A stretch of DNA of 64,000 bases. Origin: Williamsia sp. 1138 (GTDB taxonomy: Bacteria > Actinomycetota > Actinomycetes > Mycobacteriales > Mycobacteriaceae). Below the pieces are notes generated by a model. It searched no databases. It was not told the DNA's origin and saw only the letters and a program-made list of their open reading frames with translations. Below are positions 47,093 to 56,569 of the stretch, in pieces. The position numbers and the translations under genes are program-made. The stretch's first letter is position 1. Every line of letters begins with the position of its first letter. Where the stretch lies: NCBI RefSeq assembly GCF_002095435.2, contig NZ_MJEJ02000044.1:124001-188000 (forward strand), written 5' to 3'.

Positions 47093-47262
47093 TGTCCGCC
47101 GACCGGGTTAGCTGTCGGATTCGGGCCGGAAGATGGCCCTACCCGTTGAACCCCGAAAACCTCTCGGCCTCAGGGTCCGGTGGGATTCACCCCGGATGCG
47201 ACTCGTGGTCGGCATCAGTGGTTCCCCGGTTCACCTTGGTAGGTGATTGAGCGGCGACCTCA
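47093..47262 (-). ncRNA. ydaO/yuaA c-di-AMP riboswitch
   Basis: On the minus strand the ydaO consensus is clear: CGCCGCTCAATC, GGTGAACCGGGGAACCA, GGGGTGAATCCCACCGG, then GGGTAGGGCCATCTTCCGGCC and CGAATCCGACAGCTAACC (cited in parts). It ends about 27 bases before the start of the NlpC/P60 gene. In actinobacteria this class controls wall hydrolases and Rpf proteins by c-di-AMP. Confidence 0.93.
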
Positions 47263-47288
47263 CGATCCTCTCCGGTTGGAGCGGACGC

Positions 47289-47317
47289 TTTCGTAAGGTC
47301 TCAGGAAGGTTACGAAA
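47289..47317. promoter_or_regulatory. TTTCGTAA inverted repeat upstream of riboswitch
   Basis: TTTCGTAA (47289-47296) and TTACGAAA (47310-47317) form an 8-base inverted repeat with 13-base spacing, 27 bases before the 5' end of the c-di-AMP RNA. It is placed where an operator for the endopeptidase promoter would lie. No known regulator is assigned. Confidence 0.4.
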
Positions 47318-47372
47318 CGGTGGTGGTCCGTGTCCACTAGGAGGACGACACAGGCGACTGCGGCGTGTCGCC

Positions 47373-47654
47373 TCACATGGCCCACAAATGGACCCCTTCT
47401 TCGGGAACTAATGGGGCCTTACCTGCGTTGACCCGACGAACGTGATCGTGTGTGTCAGACTTCGACAACATGCCGGCCGCGCTGAACAGCGCGATGGCCG
47501 CCTCGATGTTGGCCGCGTCGTCAATAACGAATTCATCACAGCGAACTTCGGAGTTCTTGCTGCTCGGGACCCCCACCGGCCCCAGAAAAACGGTCATCAT
47601 GCAGTCATCGCAGGCGATGTTGCGCCCAGGGCAGGTGTTGCAGTCCACTAGCAT
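47373..47654 (-). CDS. Small conserved cysteine-rich protein
   Basis: This is a 93-residue protein with MLVDCNTCPGRNIACDDCMM at the N-terminus: two CxxC pairs that could bind zinc or an iron-sulfur cluster. A charged middle (CDEFVIDDAANIEAAIALFSAAGML) follows. It is not recognised functionally, but similar small Cys proteins occur in actinobacteria near this locus. ATG start; no clear operon partner, being divergent from the nuclease. Confidence 0.7.
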   Translation of the reverse strand: MLVDCNTCPGRNIACDDCMMTVFLGPVGVPSSKNSEVRCDEFVIDDAANIEAAIALFSAAGMLSKSDTHDHVRRVNAGKAPLVPEEGVHLWAM

Positions 47655-47697
47655 TGTGATCTCCGTCTCATTCGGTCGTCGACCCCTCTTAGGGGGC

Positions 47698-47717
47698 CCT
47701 CAGGGTTTTCCCTGAGG
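47698..47717. other. Hairpin in divergent intergenic region
   Basis: CCTCAGGG and CCCTGAGG form a perfect 8-bp stem around TTTT in the 220-base region between the small Cys protein and the nuclease gene. There is no T-run on either side, so a terminator is uncertain. A -10-like TAGTGT (47862-47867) lies 7 bases before the GTG at 47875, suggesting a leaderless nuclease transcript. Confidence 0.4.
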
Positions 47718-47874
47718 CCGGATCGCCGACTTTCGATCCATTGCCCCGGACGCTAGCGACACCGTCCGACAACCCTTTTCGGTCACGATCACCGCGGCGT
47801 CCACAGTGGCCCAGATCACCGCGCGGGGCGCGGTGCACGCGAACGTGTCAGAGCATCGAACTAGTGTTCGTGGG

Positions 47875-49743
47875 GTGAGTGTTACCGATGAGGCCAATGG
47901 GACTCAGCTCTCGTTCGAAGACCCCGCTCTGGGCCACCCGGATGACGCGCCGCTGCGCTCGATCACGTTCGTGGTCGTCGATCTGGAGACCACGGGCGGG
48001 AGTTCGGTCCACGACCGCATCACGGAGATCGGAGCGGTGAAGGTGCGCGGCGGCGAGGTGATCGGAGAGTTCGCCACCCTGGTGGACCCGCAGCGCGGGA
48101 TACCTCCGCACATCGTCCGGCTGACCGGGATCACCGAGGCCATGGTGTATCAGGCGCCCACTATCGACGAGGTCCTCCCGGCGTTCCTCGAGTTCGCCAG
48201 GGATGCGGTGATCGTTGCTCACAACGCCGGCTTCGACACGGGATTCTTGAGGGCCGCCGCCACCTCCATGGGCCACCCCTGGCCATCTCGCAGGGTGCTG
48301 TGCACCGTGAAGCTGGCTCGCCGCGTGCTGACCAGGGACGAAGCACCCACTGTGAAGTTGTCTGCGCTGGCCTATCTCTTCCGGGTCCAGACCCGGCCGA
48401 CCCATCGCGCCCTCGATGACGCCCGCGCCACCGTGGAAGTGATGCACCGCCTGTTCGAACGCGTGGGGAACCTCGGCGTCGAATCGTTTCGCGATCTCCT
48501 CGAATATCTGCCCGGGGTACCCAAGGCGACCCGTGACAAACGAGTGCTGGCGGAGCACCTGCCCTCCAGCCCCGGCATCTACATGTTCAGAGGCCCCTCG
48601 GACGAGGTGCTGTATGTGGGCACGGCCGTGGATCTGCGCCGTCGCGTGCGTAGCTACTTCACCGGGTCGGAGAGCCGCACGCGCATCAAGGAGATGGTCG
48701 CGCTGGCCACCCGGGTCGATCACGTCGAATGTGCACACCGGCTCGAGGCCGGCGTTCGCGAACTGCGACTGCTCGGTGCTCACGCGCCGCCCTACAACCG
48801 GCGCTCCAAGTTTCCTCACCGCGGGTGGTGGATCTGCCTCACCGAGGAGGCCTTCCCCCGGCTCAAGGTCAGCCGTAGCGCCTCTGCAATCGCCCTGGGC
48901 CCTTTCCGTTCACGGGCCGTCGCCTACGACGTTGCCGACCTCATCGCCGAGACCTGTGGCCTCCGGACCTGCCGTACAGCCCTGAAGGCCACGGGTCGTC
49001 ACACGTGTGAGGTGGGTCCGCAGGGACGCCGCCTGGTCGGCGGATGCCACGGTGCGACGGCCACGCCATTGTCGGCGCTGCAGTACTCCTCCCGCGCCGA
49101 GATCACGGCCGGATTGCTCACCGGACGGACCGACGCCCCCGTCCGCACGGCCCTCGATCGCCTCATGGCCTTGTCGGACGCCGAACTCTTCGAGAACGCA
49201 GCGCGGTTGCGTGACCGACTCGACCACCTGGTGGGCCAACTCGAACGGTGTCAACGACTGGCCGCCCTCGCACGGATCTCCGAACTGGTGGCCGCCGGTC
49301 CGGACGGAAACGGCGGCTGGGAACTCGCCGTCATCCGGCACGGCCGCCTGGCCAGTGCAGGCGTCGCGGCACGCGGGGTCCCGCCGATGCCTGTCGTCGC
49401 CGCCCTCGCGGCGGCGGCCGAGACCGTGCTCCCCGACCCCGGCCCGCTCCACGGCGCCCCGCACGAAGAGGTCGCTCTGATCTATCGCTGGCTGACCACA
49501 CCCGGGGTCAGGATAGTTTGTGCGACAAGCGGTTTGAGTTTGCCGATGCACGGCGGCGCCCGCTGGACCCAGTGGCGGGACATGGTCGGCTCAGCCCATC
49601 GAACCCTGCGAGAGACGGCAGCACACGATTCCCCGGGCCGAAGGAGCTCACCAGCACCCGTGCCCGTACCTGTCCTCTCGCACCGTGGCGGGGCCGCAGA
49701 CCCCCGCACACCGGCACCTCACGGCACTAGTCTGGACGCATGA
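47875..49743 (+). CDS. DEDDh exonuclease fused to UvrC-like GIY-YIG nuclease (Rv2191-like)
   Basis: The 622-residue fusion protein carries at about 30-190 a DnaQ/PolC-epsilon-type 3'-5' exonuclease: FVVVDLETTGGSSVHDRITEIGAV (D-E), IVAHNAGFDTGFL and HRALDDARATVEVM (H..D). At about 228-305 a UvrC GIY-YIG domain follows: SPGIYMFRGPSDEVLYVGTAVDLRRRVRSYF (cited in part). The C-terminal 300 residues resemble the middle of UvrC, but no RNase-H nuclease domain was seen, so it is not a full UvrC. It is probably a DNA-repair nuclease. The GTG start is consistent with a leaderless transcript. Confidence 0.88.
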   Translation: MSVTDEANGTQLSFEDPALGHPDDAPLRSITFVVVDLETTGGSSVHDRITEIGAVKVRGGEVIGEFATLVDPQRGIPPHIVRLTGITEAMVYQAPTIDEVLPAFLEFARDAVIVAHNAGFDTGFLRAAATSMGHPWPSRRVLCTVKLARRVLTRDEAPTVKLSALAYLFRVQTRPTHRALDDARATVEVMHRLFERVGNLGVESFRDLLEYLPGVPKATRDKRVLAEHLPSSPGIYMFRGPSDEVLYVGTAVDLRRRVRSYFTGSESRTRIKEMVALATRVDHVECAHRLEAGVRELRLLGAHAPPYNRRSKFPHRGWWICLTEEAFPRLKVSRSASAIALGPFRSRAVAYDVADLIAETCGLRTCRTALKATGRHTCEVGPQGRRLVGGCHGATATPLSALQYSSRAEITAGLLTGRTDAPVRTALDRLMALSDAELFENAARLRDRLDHLVGQLERCQRLAALARISELVAAGPDGNGGWELAVIRHGRLASAGVAARGVPPMPVVAALAAAAETVLPDPGPLHGAPHEEVALIYRWLTTPGVRIVCATSGLSLPMHGGARWTQWRDMVGSAHRTLRETAAHDSPGRRSSPAPVPVPVLSHRGGAADPRTPAPHGTSLDA

Positions 49744-50015
49744 TTACCGCGATCGTCCTGATCCAGACCGATGTTCACCAGATCCCGGAAACCGCACAGG
49801 CGGTCGCCGACATCGCCGGTGTCACCGAGGTGTTCTCGTGCGCGGGTGACGTCGACCTGATCGCGAAGATCCGCGTCCGCGAACACAGCGACATCGCCGA
49901 CGTCGTCACCGCGGGCATCAACCGGTTGCCCGGCGTCAAGCACAGCGCGACGCACATCGCCTTCAAGAGCTACTCGAGCGCCGACATCGACGCAGGCTTC
50001 TCGATCGGCGAATAG
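49740..50015 (+). CDS. Stand-alone Lrp/AsnC ligand-binding (RAM) domain protein
   Basis: The 91-residue protein MITAIVLIQTDVHQIPETAQ, with FSCAGDVDLIAKIRV and the end SSADIDAGFSIGE, is a RAM domain without a DNA-binding part. Such proteins bind amino acids or act as oligomerisation partners of Lrp regulators. It overlaps the nuclease stop (ATGA) and also has TAGTCT (49728-49733) exactly 6 bases before the ATG, a possible leaderless promoter. trpD lies convergently downstream, stops 4 bases apart. Confidence 0.9.
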   Translation: MITAIVLIQTDVHQIPETAQAVADIAGVTEVFSCAGDVDLIAKIRVREHSDIADVVTAGINRLPGVKHSATHIAFKSYSSADIDAGFSIGE

Positions 50016-50019
50016 ACCG

Positions 50020-51072
50020 CTACAGAGAGTTGCTCAGCCGCACCCAGTCGGCCAGCAGAGCCGTTGCGGCACCCGAATCGATGGCCGCGGCCGCCACAGC
50101 CAATTGCTCCCGCAGTTGTATGTGGAGATCGATGTCGGGCCGGGGCCGATAAGCGGTCAATGCCCCTGCCGCATTGAGCAACACAGCGTCACGCACCGGA
50201 CCGGTCATCCCGGAGAACAGCTCGTGGGCGACCCTGGCGTTGTATTCGGCATCAGCCCCCTGAAGCGCTGACAGTTCGACGCGGGCCAGCCCGATCGTGG
50301 TCGGGTCGACCACCTGCCTGCGGACGGTGCCCCCTGCGACCTGCCACACCGTGGACGTCGCGGTGGTGGTCAGTTCATCAAGACCGTCATCACCGCGCAC
50401 CACGAGCACCGAATGTCCACGCTCGGCAAAGAGCTGCGCGAGGACCGGCGCGAGATCGGCGAATGCGCATCCGACCAGCCCGCTACTGGGCTGAGCCGGG
50501 TTCGTGAGTGGCCCGAGCACGTTGAAGACGGTGGGGATACCGATCTCTTTGCGGGCCGCAGCCGTGAAGCGCAGCGCGGGGTGGAAGACCGGAGCAAAGC
50601 AGAACCCGATACCGAGCTGCTCGACACACCGGGCGACACCGTCGGCGGTGAGCGTGATCTTGACGCCCAGAGCCTCGAGGACGTCGGCGCCGCCGCTCTT
50701 GGAGGACGCCGCGCGGTTCCCGTGTTTCACGACCGGCACCCCTGCGGCTGCCACCACCACAGCAGTCATGGTGGAGATGTTCACGGTGTTGGATCGGTCC
50801 CCGCCGGTCCCGACGATGTCGATGCAGGGAACCGAGGTCGGCACGACGGTGGAGTGACTGAGCATCCCCGCCGCCAGACCACGCAGTTCCGCCGATACCG
50901 GGCCCTTGATCTTCAATGCCACCCCGAACGCCGCGATCTGGGCCGAGGTGGCGCTGTCGGACATGATCTCGTTCATCGCCCACTCCGCATCGGGCGCGTC
51001 GAGATCGTGGCCGGCGGCGAGGGCACCGAGTATCAATGGCCACGTGCGGGCCTGCGCATCGGAATGGGTCAC
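50020..51072 (-). CDS. trpD: Anthranilate phosphoribosyltransferase TrpD
   Basis: TrpD transfers phosphoribose from PRPP to anthranilate in tryptophan synthesis. From GTG at 51072 the product has 350 residues. IDIVGTGGDRSNTVNIST is the PRPP motif, VKHGNRAASSKSGGADVLEALG is conserved and GIPTVFNVLGPLTNPAQ completes it. The longer open frame upstream is unrelated. It lies 10 bases after the preceding unknown gene. It corresponds to Rv2192c. Confidence 0.95.
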   Translation of the reverse strand: MTHSDAQARTWPLILGALAAGHDLDAPDAEWAMNEIMSDSATSAQIAAFGVALKIKGPVSAELRGLAAGMLSHSTVVPTSVPCIDIVGTGGDRSNTVNISTMTAVVVAAAGVPVVKHGNRAASSKSGGADVLEALGVKITLTADGVARCVEQLGIGFCFAPVFHPALRFTAAARKEIGIPTVFNVLGPLTNPAQPSSGLVGCAFADLAPVLAQLFAERGHSVLVVRGDDGLDELTTTATSTVWQVAGGTVRRQVVDPTTIGLARVELSALQGADAEYNARVAHELFSGMTGPVRDAVLLNAAGALTAYRPRPDIDLHIQLREQLAVAAAAIDSGAATALLADWVRLSNSL

Positions 51073-51082
51073 GGCCCAGAGC

Positions 51083-51586
51083 TTATCGAGGTGGCTGCAA
51101 CACCTGCCAGGCCAGCACCGTGCCACCGTGCCGCTGAGCCAGCCCGGCCATCCGCGACCGCTCCTGAGACACATGCAGGGCGTCGATCAATTGCACGCGG
51201 GCAAGCGCGAACAATTCCCCCTCGACCTCCATCCCGGTGGACGCCGCAGGAGGCACCGGGACACGTTGGTAATGGTCTTGGGCCGCCAGCGCGACAGCCT
51301 TGTCGACCGCGTCGGCGGGAACAGCCAGGAAGTGGCGCAGGACCGACTGCTCGTCCTCGCGCCACACCGAATCGGCCAGCGTCGTCGATGCCGCGACACT
51401 GTCGTCGAAACTCTCCGCCGTCACGACCAGCTCCGGATCGTCGACGGACAACTCCGCGTTGGGCTTTCGGTTGCCACCCAATCGCGAGGTCCACTGCTTC
51501 CATCGCGATGCCTCGATCGGGTTCCCGTTCACGTCACGTGCCACCCCAACAGCTTCCCAGGTACCCGTTTCACGGGGCCGGGACAC
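51083..51586 (-). CDS. Conserved hypothetical protein upstream of trpD
   Basis: A 167-residue protein that I do not recognise. It is mostly helical with a charged N-terminus and no signal peptide. The GTG at 51586 has an AGGAT element 6-7 bases upstream; a GTG at 51544 is the alternative and would give 153 residues. It directly precedes trpD in the same direction and divergently faces ctaE. Confidence 0.6.
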   Translation of the reverse strand: MSRPRETGTWEAVGVARDVNGNPIEASRWKQWTSRLGGNRKPNAELSVDDPELVVTAESFDDSVAASTTLADSVWREDEQSVLRHFLAVPADAVDKAVALAAQDHYQRVPVPPAASTGMEVEGELFALARVQLIDALHVSQERSRMAGLAQRHGGTVLAWQVLQPPR

Positions 51587-51693
51587 GCCGGATCCTGGGC
51601 TTTTGCTGCCCCCTACCAGGGTCTGCGTATCCGCCCGAAAAAAAACCTGGACCCAAGTAGTCAGGGGTTACTACGAACCGTCATACTTCTGGG
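51587..51693 (+). promoter_or_regulatory. ctaE promoter region
   Basis: The divergent gap between the hypothetical gene and ctaE. CATACT ends 6 bases before the ctaE GTG at 51694 and could be a -10 box of a leaderless or short-leader transcript. GTAGT and ACTAC arms about 8 bases apart lie just upstream, a small inverted repeat. Confidence 0.35.
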
Positions 51694-52305
51694 GTGACTA
51701 GCGCTGCAGCACCCACAGGATCAGCTATCACCCAGCGCGTGCACTCGCTGAACCGACCCAACATGGTCAGCGTCGGCACGATTGTGTGGCTTTCGAGCGA
51801 GCTGATGTTCTTTGCCGGACTCTTTGCGATGTACTTCGTCGCGCGGGCCGGAAACTACGGCAACTGGCCGATGGAGCCCACCGAGCTCAATCTGACCTTG
51901 GCGATCCCCGTGACAACGGTGTTGATCCTGTCCTCGGTCACCTGCCAGCTCGGTGTGTTCGCCGCCGAGCGCGGCGACGTGTTCGGCCTGCGCCGGTGGT
52001 ACACGATCACCCTGATCATGGGCGCGATCTTCGTCGCCGGACAGGCGTACGAGTACTACCACCTGGTTCACGAGGGCACGACGCTCTCGTCGAGCGCCTA
52101 CGGGTCGGTCTTCTACATCACCACCGGCTTCCACGGCCTCCACGTCATCGGTGGACTCGTCGCCTTCGTGTTCCTGCTGATCCGCACCAGGCTCAGCAAG
52201 TTCACCCCGGCGCAGGCAACCGCTGCGATCGTCGTGTCGTACTACTGGCACTTCGTCGACATCGTGTGGATCGCACTGTTCGCGACCATCTACTTCATCC
52301 GGTAA
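51694..52305 (+). CDS. ctaE: Cytochrome aa3 oxidase subunit III CtaE
   Basis: This is a seven-helix-class heme-copper oxidase subunit III of 203 residues in the bc1-aa3 supercomplex. [31 protein letters not shown], then [21 protein letters not shown] and [19 protein letters not shown] are the family motifs (cited in parts). The lengths fit the shorter five-helix actinobacterial form. It heads the ctaE-qcrCAB gene row. Confidence 0.96.
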   Translation: MTSAAAPTGSAITQRVHSLNRPNMVSVGTIVWLSSELMFFAGLFAMYFVARAGNYGNWPMEPTELNLTLAIPVTTVLILSSVTCQLGVFAAERGDVFGLRRWYTITLIMGAIFVAGQAYEYYHLVHEGTTLSSSAYGSVFYITTGFHGLHVIGGLVAFVFLLIRTRLSKFTPAQATAAIVVSYYWHFVDIVWIALFATIYFIR

Positions 52306-52314
52306 CGCGCCCAA

Positions 52315-52348
52315 ACCGATCTTCAGCCCAGACCGATCTTCAGCCCAG
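52315..52348 (+). repeat. Exact 17-bp tandem duplication between ctaE and qcrC
   Basis: ACCGATCTTCAGCCCAG occurs twice with no gap, in the 75-base leader before qcrC. Each copy can pair with nothing obvious. Possibly a recent slippage event or a paired regulatory site. Confidence 0.6.
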
Positions 52349-52380
52349 GCAAAGTCAGTCCGCTAAGCAGAGAGATACAG

Positions 52381-53304
52381 ATGAGTTCATCTCCCCCACC
52401 CACCTCACCCGGGGATTCGGCCCCGGGCACCCTGAGCGAGGGTGCAGGCCGGATAGACGCGAAGAAAGCAAAGTCGCGTCGTAAGTTGCGTCGTCGCGCA
52501 TCGGGAATACTGCTGCTGCTGGCCGGTCTCGTCGTCGCAGGCGGCTTGGCCAGCGCGATCACGCCGGACCCGCAGGTCGCCAAGGCCGACAGCGAGTCCA
52601 GCGCGGCGCTGATCCAGGACGGCAAGAAGCTCTACGAGACGTCGTGCATCACGTGCCACGGCGCGAACCTCGAGGGCGTGGCCGAACGCGGTCCGTCGCT
52701 CGTCGGCGTCGGCGACGCAGCCGTGTACTTCCAGGTCTCGTCGGGCCGCATGCCCGCCGTTCGCGGTGAGGCGCAGATCGTGCGCAAGCCGGCGAAGTTC
52801 ACGCAGGCTCAGATCGACCAGCTCGGCGCATACATCCAGTCTGTCGGTGGCGGACCCCAGGTCGTCTACGCCAAGGACGCCGAAGGCAACGTGATCTTCA
52901 AGGACGGGTATCCCGTCGTCGAGCAGGGCGAGCTACGCGGCGACAACATCGGCCGCGGTAGCGAACTGTTCCGGCTCAACTGCGCCTCGTGCCACAACTT
53001 CACCGGTCGTGGTGGCGCGCTCTCGTCGGGCAAGTTCGCCCCCGCGCTGGACGCCCCCAACGAGCAAGAGATCTACACCGCCATGCTGACCGGCCCGCAG
53101 AACATGCCCAAGTTCTCCGACCGGCAACTGACGGATCAGGAAAAACGAGACATAATCGGTTATGTCAAGTACGCAACCACCTCGGGTAACCCCGGTGGGT
53201 ACGGACTCGGCGGGTTCGGCCCGGTATCCGAGGGCATGGCGATGTGGGTCATCGGCGTAGTGGCTGTGGTCGCCGCCGCGATGTGGATGGGATCTCGAAC
53301 ATGA
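52381..53304 (+). CDS. qcrC: Diheme cytochrome c subunit QcrC
   Basis: This membrane-bound diheme cytochrome c1 equivalent has 307 residues. An N-terminal helix ([18 protein letters not shown]) anchors it; two CxxCH heme sites are present, CITCHGANL and CASCHNFTG; and a C-terminal helix ([20 protein letters not shown]) ends it. It carries electrons directly to the aa3 oxidase within the supercomplex. AGAGAG precedes the ATG. The stop overlaps qcrA (ATGA). Confidence 0.97.
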   Translation: MSSSPPPTSPGDSAPGTLSEGAGRIDAKKAKSRRKLRRRASGILLLLAGLVVAGGLASAITPDPQVAKADSESSAALIQDGKKLYETSCITCHGANLEGVAERGPSLVGVGDAAVYFQVSSGRMPAVRGEAQIVRKPAKFTQAQIDQLGAYIQSVGGGPQVVYAKDAEGNVIFKDGYPVVEQGELRGDNIGRGSELFRLNCASCHNFTGRGGALSSGKFAPALDAPNEQEIYTAMLTGPQNMPKFSDRQLTDQEKRDIIGYVKYATTSGNPGGYGLGGFGPVSEGMAMWVIGVVAVVAAAMWMGSRT

Positions 53305-54473
53305 GTGATCAGCAAAAATCAGCTCCCACCCAGGACGAGCTCGATGCCATGACCAACGATGAGCTGGTCAAACTCGGTACCAATCTCGACGGCGTCGAGG
53401 TCATCCACCGCCGCGAGCGGTTCCCCGAGCCGGGTACGAAGGCCGAGAAGCGCGCTGAACGCAGCGTCGCCTTCTGGTTCGCCCTCTCGGGGATCTCCGC
53501 CATCGCCTGCTTCGTGATCTTCCTGTTCAACCAATGGGAGTTCGTGATGCCCGGCGGCGACAACTACCGGGCGTATCTTCTGAACACCCCGCTGCTCGGC
53601 ATCACCTTCGGCCTGTCGATCCTCGCGATCGGCATCGGCGCCGTGCAGTTCACGAAGAAGTTCATCCCCGAGGAGATCTCGGTCCAGGATCGTCATGACG
53701 GCGGCTCCAACGAGACCGACAAGAAGACGATCGTCGCCGAGCTCGGCGATTCGCTGAACACCTCGACCCTGCCGCGTCGCAAGATGATCATCGGCGCCGG
53801 ACTCTTCGGTCTCGGTACCTTCGCGGTGACCGGCGTGGTCGCGCTGCTCGGCGGCATCATCAAGAACCCCTGGGCCGAGGGTAAGAACTCGCCCCTGTGG
53901 CACACGGGCTGGTCACCGATCTACAACCCACCGGAGAACCCGAACGAGACCATCTTCTTGCGCCGCGACACCGGTAACCCGATGTCCGTAGTGCTGGTGC
54001 GTCCCGAGGACATCGACGCCGGTGGTATGGAGACGGTGTTCCCGTGGCGGGTCTCGGACGGCACCGGCGAGACAGAAGAATCACGGCACAAGTTGATCGA
54101 AGGCCTGCGTTACATCAGCAACCCCGTCATGCTGATCCGCCTTCGCCCCAACGACGCTGCCAAAGCGATCAAGCGTCAGGGCCAGGAGAGCTTCAACTAC
54201 GGCGATTACTACGCGTACACGAAGGTCTGCTCGCACCTCGGTTGCCCGACTTCACTGTTCGAGCAGCAAACGAACCGTATTTTGTGCCCGTGCCACCAGT
54301 CACAGTTCGACGCCCTTGAATACGGCAGGCCCATCTTCGGTCCCGCTGCGCGCTCGCTCGCGCAGCTGCCGATCACGGTCAACGAGCAGGGCTTCATGGT
54401 GGCCGCCGGCGACTTCATCGAACCCGTAGGCCCCGCGTTCTGGGAACGCGGGAAGGGGAAGGATCGACCATGA
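53301..54473 (+). CDS. qcrA: Rieske iron-sulfur subunit QcrA
   Basis: The 390-residue protein has three membrane helices: [40 protein letters not shown] and [21 protein letters not shown]. The 2Fe-2S Rieske motifs CSHLGCPT and CPCHQSQFD ligate the cluster. The first residues are Asp/Glu-rich. ATG at 53301 overlaps the qcrC stop, and the stop overlaps qcrB. Confidence 0.97.
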   Translation: MSDQQKSAPTQDELDAMTNDELVKLGTNLDGVEVIHRRERFPEPGTKAEKRAERSVAFWFALSGISAIACFVIFLFNQWEFVMPGGDNYRAYLLNTPLLGITFGLSILAIGIGAVQFTKKFIPEEISVQDRHDGGSNETDKKTIVAELGDSLNTSTLPRRKMIIGAGLFGLGTFAVTGVVALLGGIIKNPWAEGKNSPLWHTGWSPIYNPPENPNETIFLRRDTGNPMSVVLVRPEDIDAGGMETVFPWRVSDGTGETEESRHKLIEGLRYISNPVMLIRLRPNDAAKAIKRQGQESFNYGDYYAYTKVCSHLGCPTSLFEQQTNRILCPCHQSQFDALEYGRPIFGPAARSLAQLPITVNEQGFMVAAGDFIEPVGPAFWERGKGKDRP

Positions 54474-56086
54474 GCAAGATCGGACAGCAGGCCGAGGAAG
54501 TAGATTCCCGGTATCACCTCGCGGCAGGTATGCGCCGTCAGATCAACAAGGTCTTCCCGACCCATTGGTCGTTCCTTCTCGGTGAGATCGCCCTCTACAG
54601 CTTCGTCATCCTGCTGATCTCGGGCGTCTATCTCACGTTCTTCTTCGATCCGTCGATGTCCGAGGTCACCTACAACGGTGCCTACGAACCGCTCAACGGC
54701 GTCATGATGACCAAGGCCTACGAGACGACGCTGAACATCTCGTTCGAGGTGCGCGGTGGACTCTTCGTACGCCAGATCCACCACTGGGCAGCCCTGCTGT
54801 TCGCGGCGTCGATCATCATCCACATGGCCCGCATCTTCTTCACCGGCGCCTTCCGGCGTCCGCGTGAGGCCAACTGGATCATCGGTTGCTTCTTGCTGGT
54901 GCTGGCGATGTTCGAGGGCTTCTTCGGATACTCGCTCCCCGACGACCTGCTCTCGGGCACCGGCGTCCGCGCGGCGATGTCGGGCATCGTCCTCGGTATC
55001 CCCGTGGTAGGCACCTGGATCCACTGGGCACTCTTCGGAGGCCAGTTCCCGGGCGACATCATCATCCCGAGGCTCTACATCCTGCACGTGCTGCTGTTCC
55101 CGGGAATCATCCTGGCGTTGATCGGTGCCCATCTGGCGCTGGTCTGGTACCAGAAGCACACCCAGTTCCCCGGTCCCGGCCGCACCGAGAAGAACGTGGT
55201 CGGTGTCCGCATCCTCCCGGTCTTCGCGGTCAAGTCCGGCGCGTTCTTCGCGGTCACCTTCGGCATCCTCGCGATCATGGCGGGCGTACTGCAGATCAAC
55301 CCGGTCTGGGTCCTCGGGCCATACAACCCGGCACACGTGTCCGCAGGTTCGCAGCCGGATATCTACATGATGTGGACCGACGGTTTGGCTCGACTGATGC
55401 CGGCCTGGGAGATCTACTTCGGTAACGCGTACACGATTCCCGCCATCTTCTGGGTGGTCGTCATCCTGAGCATCGTTTTCGGAATCCTGTTCGCCTACCC
55501 GTTCATCGAGAAACGTCTCACCGGAGACACCGCTCATCACAACCTGTTGCAGCGTCCGCGCGACGTACCGGTGCGTACCGGCATCGGCGCAATGGCGATC
55601 TCCTTCTACATCATCCTGACGATCTCGTGTATGAACGACATCATCGCGTTGAAGTTCCATGTGTCCCTCAACGCGACCACGTGGATGGGCCGTATCGGGC
55701 TGATCATCATCCCGCCGCTCGCCTACTACATCGCCTATCGGTGGGCGCTTGCGCTGCAGCGCAGCGACCGGTTCGTGCTGGAGCACGGCATCGAGACGGG
55801 CATCATCATGCGCCTGCCGCACGGTGAGTTCATCGAACTGCACCAGCCGCTCGGGCCCGTCGACGACCATGGCCATCCGATCCCGTTGCCGTACGAGGGT
55901 GCGGCTCTGCCCAAGCGGATGAACAAGCTCGGATCCGCGGGTGCTCCGGGCACCGGCTCGCTGATGCTGGCCGACCCACCCGAGGAGCAGCAGAAGAACG
56001 TGGAGCTCGAAGCCAAGGCTCATCACAAGGAGCACGAGGCTTTGCGCGAACTCCAGAAGCGCGGCGGAGACCCGTTCATCGACTGA
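54470..56086 (+). CDS. qcrB: Cytochrome b subunit QcrB
   Basis: This is the integral membrane cytochrome b of 538 residues that oxidises menaquinol. It has [47 protein letters not shown] (heme-binding His pairs), and [17 protein letters not shown]. The C-terminal extension of about 130 residues ends [12 protein letters not shown] and includes [19 protein letters not shown]. This subunit binds Q203 and other inhibitors in mycobacteria. A terminator follows. Confidence 0.97.
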   Translation: MSKIGQQAEEVDSRYHLAAGMRRQINKVFPTHWSFLLGEIALYSFVILLISGVYLTFFFDPSMSEVTYNGAYEPLNGVMMTKAYETTLNISFEVRGGLFVRQIHHWAALLFAASIIIHMARIFFTGAFRRPREANWIIGCFLLVLAMFEGFFGYSLPDDLLSGTGVRAAMSGIVLGIPVVGTWIHWALFGGQFPGDIIIPRLYILHVLLFPGIILALIGAHLALVWYQKHTQFPGPGRTEKNVVGVRILPVFAVKSGAFFAVTFGILAIMAGVLQINPVWVLGPYNPAHVSAGSQPDIYMMWTDGLARLMPAWEIYFGNAYTIPAIFWVVVILSIVFGILFAYPFIEKRLTGDTAHHNLLQRPRDVPVRTGIGAMAISFYIILTISCMNDIIALKFHVSLNATTWMGRIGLIIIPPLAYYIAYRWALALQRSDRFVLEHGIETGIIMRLPHGEFIELHQPLGPVDDHGHPIPLPYEGAALPKRMNKLGSAGAPGTGSLMLADPPEEQQKNVELEAKAHHKEHEALRELQKRGGDPFID

Positions 56087-56100
56087 TAGATCGAACAACC

Positions 56101-56135
56101 AAAAAGGCCGGCCTGCATCAGCGGGTCGGCCTTTT
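56101..56135 (+). terminator. Intrinsic terminator of ctaE-qcrCAB
   Basis: The stem AAAAAGGCCGGCC pairs with GGTCGGCCTTTTT with one G-U pair; an 8-10-base loop and a T-run close it. It sits 14 bases after the qcrB stop and separates the operon from the repeat array. Confidence 0.88.
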
Positions 56136-56180
56136 TCGTGGCCTGGGGTCGCCGGTCCCTCCCCTCCCCCACAGCGGTGC

Positions 56181-56555
56181 GTTCATCGTGCCCTTGTGGA
56201 CGCCGATCGTGCCCTTGCCGACGCCGAGCGTGCCGTTACGGACGCTGAACGTGCCGTTGCAGACGCCGAACGTGCCCTTGCCGACGCCGAACGTGCCGCT
56301 GTGGACGTCGAGCGTGCCGTTGCGGACGTCGAGCGTGCCGCTGTGGGCGCCGAGCGTGCCGTTGCCGACGCCGAGCGTGCCGTTACGGACGCCGATCGTG
56401 CCCTTGCGGATGCCGAGCGTGCCCTTGCGGACGTCGAGCGTGCCGCTGTGGACGTCGAGCGTGCCCTTGTGGACATCGAGCGTGCCGTTGCCGACGCCGA
56501 GCGTGCCGTTACGGACGCCGATCGTGCCCTCGCGGATGCCGAACGTGCCCTTGTT
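56181..56555 (+). repeat. Minisatellite array A (21-bp units, about 18 copies)
   Basis: About 17 contiguous copies of a 21-base unit plus a partial first copy. Each unit joins GACGCCGAxC to GTGCCGTTACG or close variants (GACGTCGAGC, GTGCCCTTGCG). There are no spacers. It begins about 45 bases after the qcrB terminator and ends 15 bases before the GNAT start. In one frame it encodes DAERAVA heptads, in another VPLxTPx heptads. Array B (57080-57370) carries the same unit in inverted orientation. The 21-base length (two helical turns, or 7 codons) keeps all frames open. Confidence 0.95.
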
Positions 56556-56569
56556 ACTCTCTTACGTTC

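Noticed and set aside
54209-56098. 629-residue minus-strand open frame opposite qcrB
   Set aside because: Shadow of qcrB/qcrA; Asp/Arg/Gln-rich without family signature.
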